Origin: Kluyveromyces lactis
Lineage: Eukaryota > Ascomycota > Saccharomycetes > Saccharomycetales > Saccharomycetaceae
Assembly: GCF_000002515.2 (NCBI RefSeq)
Contig: NC_006037.1
Span: 186,001 to 250,000, forward strand
Direction of reading: 5' to 3'
DNA length: 64,000 nucleotides
In this document: in pieces, positions 59,082 through 64,000 of the stretch
Layout: each line of letters starts with the position of its first letter
How positions within the stretch are numbered: the stretch's first letter is position 1
Translations under genes and position numbers: made by a program
Notes under the pieces: generated by a model
What the model saw: the letters and a program-made list of their open reading frames with translations, nothing else
Database searches by the model: none
Told to the model about the DNA's origin: nothing

Positions 59082-60380
59082 ATGCATAAGTATCAGCCGA
59101 TAGATGTGATTCAAACTGGTTCTTTTAGCACGGTATACCGTGCTTACGATTCCAAGACTGGTAGTTATGTTGCCATGAAAGTTGTTTCTAAGCCAGCTGA
59201 TCCAGTTAAACTAGAAGCAATTAGTAAATTGGTAAGGAATGAGTACAGAGTGCTCAAGAAATTGGGCAATAGACATCCTAATATCTGCGCTATGCTTGAT
59301 TTCTATCAGGATCATGAAAAATTCGTATTCGTGTTAGAATACTGCCATAATGGTGATTTATATGACTATATGAAGCGAATTAAGGAATCAGGAGGTACTG
59401 ATAAAAATTCAAAAAATGCTCGAAATAGCAAATCTTCATCTAAAAGCCCACCCAAATTACATTTTCACTCGCTGATGTTTCAACTTTGCTCAGCGTTGAA
59501 ATACTGTCATACATTAGGTATCGCCCATAGAGACTTCAAACCTGAGAATATTTTGGTCACCAACACGGGAAAAATCAAATTAACTGATTTTGGACTATCG
59601 TACTTTGGCGAAGTCGCCTCGGATCACGGTATCGGAACGGAAAAATACTTGGCTCCTGAGACTTTCTCACATAATGATACTTATAACACTTACAGTGCGG
59701 ATTTATGGTCTCTAGGTATTTCAGTACTGTATATCGTTTTCGGTTCTTGTCCGTTCAAATCTGCCAACATCGATTCTCCTACCAAGAATACCAACTTCAT
59801 TGTCTTCAATGATAATCCTGTGAAATTTGTTAAACAGTATTACCTACCGAATCTCTTAGAGGGCTCTAATCGTTCCAATAATTGCTCGGAGTCAAGCAGG
59901 CATGCCATTGTAGGCAGCCAGGATTATTGGCTTGAATTGGTACCTAATCTATCTCATCCAGAACATCTTCTGCTACTTATTTCTCGTTTGGTGATAGCTC
60001 ATCTTCTTTGTCCACCAACTCACCGTAATATTGATACGTTTTATGCTAACATAGATTATTTCACCAACGATGTTCAGATGATCAAATGCTGCCCGGAAAT
60101 CACCCCTCCACTCTCTTCATCATCATCATCTTCATCGGCATCATTATCGGCACAAAAATATAACCAAAAGCAATGTGCAACGTACCCTCCATCACCAGCA
60201 TCATTAAAATCTACATCTTTCTCATTTTTAAATTTTGAACCTGCAGCTGAGAGTATTTCATTTGAGGACTGGATCCCAAGAGATAACTCCAGAAATTCGT
60301 GGACCTATGACTGGGATGCAAACACTACTTGGCCAATTGACAGTGAATCATTTGCCGTATTATCAAGTAACAGTGTGTAA
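59082..60380 (+). CDS. FMP48: FMP48-like serine/threonine kinase
   Basis: A 432-residue protein kinase. It has a modified Gly-rich loop QTGSFSTV (11-18), VAMK with Lys33, the catalytic HRDFKPEN (149-156) and DFG (169-171), and the APE motif at 191-193. The kinase fold runs to about residue 335 with an insertion of Ser/Lys at 104-124. The tail is Ser-rich. It resembles the Ran1/Sks1/Vhs1 group. I name it FMP48 (YGR052W) because the next two genes are YGR053C and YGR054W in the same order and orientation. In S. cerevisiae FMP48 is linked to mitochondria and its substrates are unknown. The first ATG is at 59082. Confidence 0.8.
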   Translation: MHKYQPIDVIQTGSFSTVYRAYDSKTGSYVAMKVVSKPADPVKLEAISKLVRNEYRVLKKLGNRHPNICAMLDFYQDHEKFVFVLEYCHNGDLYDYMKRIKESGGTDKNSKNARNSKSSSKSPPKLHFHSLMFQLCSALKYCHTLGIAHRDFKPENILVTNTGKIKLTDFGLSYFGEVASDHGIGTEKYLAPETFSHNDTYNTYSADLWSLGISVLYIVFGSCPFKSANIDSPTKNTNFIVFNDNPVKFVKQYYLPNLLEGSNRSNNCSESSRHAIVGSQDYWLELVPNLSHPEHLLLLISRLVIAHLLCPPTHRNIDTFYANIDYFTNDVQMIKCCPEITPPLSSSSSSSSASLSAQKYNQKQCATYPPSPASLKSTSFSFLNFEPAAESISFEDWIPRDNSRNSWTYDWDANTTWPIDSESFAVLSSNSV

Positions 60381-60643
60381 CAACTAACCATTCAATTCAC
60401 TTCGTGTCCAAACAACGAACTTTAAATAGTAGACATCTAATATTCATACCAGGTTCAACACTATTTTCTAGCTTTGCCTTCCAGTAAGGTTTCGTTAATT
60501 GCCCTAGTGATATAATCATAATAAAAAACCCATCTAAATTAACATACTTCCATACACGTAAATATATATGTCTCAAGTTGGAAATAAAGAAAAGGCAACG
60601 TGTATATACAAGAGTGCACTTGTGGAATCGATAACCATAGAGA

Positions 60644-61255
60644 TCATGGTCCTGACCATGTCTTGAAGTAGGCGATTGCACCATTTTGAACCTTTGAACT
60701 AAAATCTATCTTTTTATCTTTTTCGATTATTTCGACATCATCTATTAGATGACTCGTAATCTTATCACAGTTCTCATTCAAACCAAAGATAAAGATCCCT
60801 GAAATTTTCGTCTCTGACTCAGCTTTCTTGATACTCCCTAGATTATCTGCAGCCAAGGGATGGGTTTCCCATCTCATAATTACTTCATGCTTCTCAACGT
60901 CAAGGCTTTTAATACGTACCCTGTTTTCAACTGAGAATGCAAAAGTGTTCAATAAGAACCGTATGCTATTCCAGACAGCATAATACTTCGTTATTCCGGA
61001 GAAGCTTGGCAAGTACGGATGGGTAATAGGCATAATCTTCAACTCTATGTCTTTGCTTAGTCTCGGTTCATGTAAAGAAGTTTGTAGAAGATGTGGGACA
61101 TTTGACTGCAAGTATGTTATCGTACATCCCAAATTCACACGACGGATATTTTCAGTACTCATCTTTCCATTGTTACCAATATCAGCACACCCAGAGGTCC
61201 CACTGTACCGCCGCACAGACCGCAGAAATCCTAATCTTCTTATTGTTGTGCTCAT
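60644..61255 (-). CDS. MCO32: MCO32-like (YGR053C) mitochondrial protein of unknown function
   Basis: A 203-residue protein with an N-terminus of presequence type (MSTTIRRLGFLRSVRRYSG; basic, hydroxylated, no acids for about 24 residues). The rest is a single alpha/beta domain (ITKYYAVWNSIRFLLNTFAFSVENRVRIKSLDVEKHEVIMRWETHPL). Position between FMP48 and eIF2A identifies it as the YGR053C ortholog (283 residues in S. cerevisiae). The central NTF2/DUF2358-like look is only an impression. The first ATG is 61255; a TTG nine codons earlier opens the frame. It is convergent with FMP48. Confidence 0.75.
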   Translation of the reverse strand: MSTTIRRLGFLRSVRRYSGTSGCADIGNNGKMSTENIRRVNLGCTITYLQSNVPHLLQTSLHEPRLSKDIELKIMPITHPYLPSFSGITKYYAVWNSIRFLLNTFAFSVENRVRIKSLDVEKHEVIMRWETHPLAADNLGSIKKAESETKISGIFIFGLNENCDKITSHLIDDVEIIEKDKKIDFSSKVQNGAIAYFKTWSGP

Positions 61256-61870
61256 CGATATAATAATTAAACTAATGGACAAATCTCGTAAATTTTATCG
61301 TTAAACGCATGCAAATTAAATCTTAAGCTATTACGGTAAGGTGTTATTCTATCAGTACCCAAAACTTTCAATATATTAGGCAAATATTAACTATGTTAAC
61401 CCAATGTCTAATGTACCATTCGGATCTATTACATTTGCTTTAAGCAGATTTGATCATCACGATATTTATCCCCATGCCAAATGTTGAGAAAAGTCTCGTT
61501 ACCCTGACATACACATGTCATATCAATTTTTTTTTTTCGCTTCTTCCTCTTCGAACTTTTCAACTTGAAGGCTTTCTTTCACTCTAAAGATATAATCATC
61601 GATATCTAATTGTTTCGATAGTGTTTGCGTTTGGTTGGAGATAAATAGGTGTGCAAGGCCTGCTATTTCGCTAATTTGGCGCAAATTATTACTTAAGTCA
61701 TTAAGCCATCCATTAATTTTTAAGAGAGCTTCAATTGATTGAGAAAACTATTAAAAAAGTGCCTCTCACATCATTCATTCATTCTTTGGTTTAGAGATCT
61801 ATTTAAATCAATCTTAAGCATTTTAGCAACCAAGGCGAGAAAGACTCAATAAGTTACATAGGTTTGGCTC
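61256..61870. other. Divergent intergenic region MCO32-eIF2A
   Basis: 615 bp with no supported gene; it contains an 11-T tract near 61528. The sequence just 5' of eIF2A is CT/AT-rich. Confidence 0.45.
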
Positions 61871-63628
61871 ATGTCGTTCCAGTTGTTTGCTAAGACTAAC
61901 TCCACCGTGGAAGTCTTCCAAGGATACCCATCATTTGAGGAGATTTCCTCATCTAAGAGCGGAAACGATGGTACTGAAGGTAAAGTGATTCAATCTCTTT
62001 TGTCTCCATGCGGTAGATTCATGGCTAAATCGTACGAGAGTAAAGTTGTACTGTTAATCGGTGAAACCTGGGAAATCACATTGGTGGAATTACCGTTAAA
62101 GAACGTTTATGACCTAAAATTTTCTCCAAGTGGGAACTTTTTGTCTACTTGGGAAAGACCTTTAGTAGACGACACAGAACACCTAAATTGTAAGATTTGG
62201 AACTTGAATGAGTCACCATTGTCTACAGAACCAAAATACAGTTATAAAGCATCGACCCAAAGTTCTTGGACTTTACAATTCTCTAAGTTGGATGACTATG
62301 CCATCAAGTCATTTGGTAAGGAACTTCGCATCATCAAGTTAAGTGGTGAAGACACATTCAAGTTTGACAAGCCATTTGCCACTTTGACTCCAGACCAACC
62401 ATTCACCACCTATCAAATATCTCCGGCTGAACATCCAACTATTTGCACGTTCACAAAGGAAAAGTCAGGAAAACCTGCACAATTAACCATTTGGCCCATT
62501 ACCACTGGTAAGATTACCAAACAAATTGTCACCAAACAATTTTTCAAAGCAGATTCATGCCATTTAAAATGGAGTGATTTAGGTAATGCCATATTATGCC
62601 TAACCACCACTGATTTCGATCATTCTAATAAGTCCTACTACGGTGAAAATAACCTGTACTTATTGTCATTCCAAGGTGTCAATGGTGCATTGGGTGGCGA
62701 ATCAGTCCGTGTATCCCTTGGTAAAGAAGGACCAATTCATGATTTCAACTGGTCTCCAACTTCGAGACAATTTGGTGTCATTTACGGATTCATGCCAGCC
62801 ACTATCACATTCTTTGATCTTAAGGGCAACGCCATCCATTCTTTAAACGAACAAAGGAAAAACACATTAGAATTTTCGCCAAATGGTAAATACATCCTTG
62901 TTGGTGGTTTCGGTAACTTGCAAGGCTCTGTGGATATTTTGGATAGACATGATAAATTTAGATGCATCAGTAAATTTAGCGCTACAAACACTTCTGTCTG
63001 CAAATGGTCTCCAGGCGGCGAGTTCATCTTAACAGCAACCACTTCTCCAAGATTGAGAGTGGACAATGGATTGAAAATCTGGCATTATTCTGGTACCTTG
63101 GTGTTCGTTAAAGAATACAAAGAGCTTTTGAAAGTGGATTGGAGAACGAATTGTCCTTTCAGAATAATCAAGGATGGGTATGTTACCAACGGTAACAAAT
63201 TGAAGGACGAGGAATTGAAACAAGATCCAAAGATTAGAAAGCATCAGCTAGAAATACATCCAGTGGTCACTCAGTTCAACTTGAAGAACCCAAACAAGTC
63301 ATCAACTAATTTAGGCGCCAAGAAAACCACTGGAGCCTACAAACCCCCACATGCTAGAAAAGCAACTGTAGTACCTGGAACCACTAAAACTAGAGCACCA
63401 CAATCAACTCCAACGCCGCCCCTTCAACAATCTGCTGCAAGTCAAACTTCACCAGAAGAAAAGAAAATCAGATCTTTGTTGAAGAAATTAAGAGCCATTG
63501 AGTCACTCAAAGTAAAACAAACCGAAGGTGTCAAGTTAGAAAACACCCAGGTCACAAAAATCCAATCAGAACCTAAGATCTTAAAAGAGTTGGAATTACT
63601 TGGTTGGAAGGGAGAGTTAGATTCATGA
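61871..63628 (+). CDS. eIF2A-type translation initiation factor (YGR054W)
   Basis: A 585-residue WD40-like protein near-identical in many blocks to YGR054W (642 residues), eukaryotic initiation factor 2A, which can deliver initiator tRNA to certain mRNAs independently of eIF2. The beta-propeller fills about residues 1-415, with diagnostic segments FSPSGNFLSTWERPLVDD, FKADSCHLKWSDLGNAILCL, NLYLLSFQGVNGALGG and SVCKWSPGGEFILTATTSPRLRVDNG. The tail carries GAYKPPHARK and the eIF2A signature SPEEKKIRSLLKKLRAIESLK followed by a C-terminal helix. The ATG is clear. The linker is shorter than in S. cerevisiae. Confidence 0.95.
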   Translation: MSFQLFAKTNSTVEVFQGYPSFEEISSSKSGNDGTEGKVIQSLLSPCGRFMAKSYESKVVLLIGETWEITLVELPLKNVYDLKFSPSGNFLSTWERPLVDDTEHLNCKIWNLNESPLSTEPKYSYKASTQSSWTLQFSKLDDYAIKSFGKELRIIKLSGEDTFKFDKPFATLTPDQPFTTYQISPAEHPTICTFTKEKSGKPAQLTIWPITTGKITKQIVTKQFFKADSCHLKWSDLGNAILCLTTTDFDHSNKSYYGENNLYLLSFQGVNGALGGESVRVSLGKEGPIHDFNWSPTSRQFGVIYGFMPATITFFDLKGNAIHSLNEQRKNTLEFSPNGKYILVGGFGNLQGSVDILDRHDKFRCISKFSATNTSVCKWSPGGEFILTATTSPRLRVDNGLKIWHYSGTLVFVKEYKELLKVDWRTNCPFRIIKDGYVTNGNKLKDEELKQDPKIRKHQLEIHPVVTQFNLKNPNKSSTNLGAKKTTGAYKPPHARKATVVPGTTKTRAPQSTPTPPLQQSAASQTSPEEKKIRSLLKKLRAIESLKVKQTEGVKLENTQVTKIQSEPKILKELELLGWKGELDS

Positions 63629-63869
63629 GAGAAAATACCAGAACCCCATGAAAATATTATCTCCGGATCCATTAAAATATACACCTACATTCTCATTTAT
63701 TACAAGTTGGATGTATTGGAATATAACCTACATATCAGAGATATAACAAAGCCACGATAGTTAATAAAGCACTGTCAACCCTTTCATAATCATTTATAGT
63801 AACGCCTTTTACTTTATTAGACATGCACGCCATTCGGACAAAAAAAGTTTGAAATTCAACCAAAAAGAA

Positions 63870-63975
63870 TGGTCGCGCCCGGATTCGAACCGGGGTTAAT
63901 GGAATATTCGGGACTTGTACTTCTCTCGAAGCAACTTCTCAGAATCCACGGTGATAACCTCTACACTACGCAACC
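63870..63975 (-). tRNA. tRNA-Gln (anticodon CUG) with a 34-nt intron
   Basis: Read on the minus strand. The acceptor stem is GGTTGCG paired with CGCGACC (one T-G pair), followed by TA. The D arm is GTGTAGAGGTTATCAC. The anticodon stem is GTGGA with its partner TCCAT; the loop begins TTCTGA, placing CTG at 34-36. An intron of about 34 nt follows position 37. The T arm is CCCGG-TTCGAAT-CCGGG. The mature length without CCA is 72 nt, as for yeast tRNA-Gln, and the D-arm and T-arm match yeast tRNA-Gln closely. Five T's just downstream (63862-63866) end transcription. The intron position fits the canonical site after base 37. Confidence 0.88.
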
Positions 63976-64000
63976 GTCAACTTATTCCATCCGGTGATTT

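Noticed and set aside
1-64000. Mobile elements, LTRs, CRISPR arrays, rRNA or bacterial operons
   Set aside because: None of the open frames resembles reverse transcriptase, integrase, transposase or Cas proteins, and no long terminal repeats were seen. The window is ordinary yeast chromosomal DNA.

Overview
The window is yeast nuclear DNA: compact, mostly intron-free genes on both strands, about 60% A+T, with two split-promoter tRNA genes. Gene content and order point to a budding yeast of the Saccharomycetaceae that did not go through the whole-genome duplication, most likely a Kluyveromyces close to K. lactis (genus inferred from recall, not from a search). Genes that in S. cerevisiae lie on two sister chromosome segments are interleaved here on one: YDR4xx with YOR15x-16x on the left, and YLR35x with YGR04x-05x on the right. 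S. cerevisiae sister pairs (SIZ1/NFI1, BUD8/BUD9, TAL1/NQM1) appear as single genes.

Left block (1-27.8 kb): ERD1, RRP17, DFM1, then CAT2 and VPS71 (a YML04x pair inserted here), STE14, SIZ1, ADE8, PUP1, TRS120, PET123, SME1, MTR10, PNS1, ISN1 and a spliced ATG40. These serve ER and Golgi quality control, ribosome and mitoribosome assembly, SUMO ligation, purine metabolism, the proteasome, TRAPP trafficking, splicing, nuclear import and ER-phagy.

Junction (27.8-32.6 kb): a tRNA-Ser(AGA) gene marks the change of ancestral block. Next come three minus-strand genes: a DUF4303-like protein, the omega-amidase NIT3, and a peroxisomal D-amino-acid oxidase that S. cerevisiae lacks. NIT3 and the oxidase could act one after the other on D-glutamine or D-asparagine.

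Right block (32.6-64 kb): KSS1, LUG1, a BUD8/BUD9 gene, MTE1, an unnamed Zn2Cys6 regulator with an apparently eroded 3' end, TAL1, RME1, a 1-Cys peroxiredoxin, ILV5, ATG33, FMP48, MCO32 (YGR053C), eIF2A (YGR054W) and a tRNA-Gln(CUG) gene with an intron. Signalling and mating or filamentation genes (KSS1, BUD8/9, RME1, and STE14 on the left) are prominent.

Spacing changes sharply at about 41.7 kb. From there on, very long gene-free stretches (3.4, 1.7, 3.2 and 1.9 kb) lie around the regulator genes. They contain several long perfect inverted repeats, a 22-base poly-C run and paired CACGTG sites. I found no transposon, LTR, CRISPR array, rRNA or convincing centromere. No wholly new multi-gene system is evident. 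The most promising leads are the DAO-NIT3 pair, the DUF4303 gene, the intron-bearing tRNA-Gln, and the palindromes upstream of RME1.
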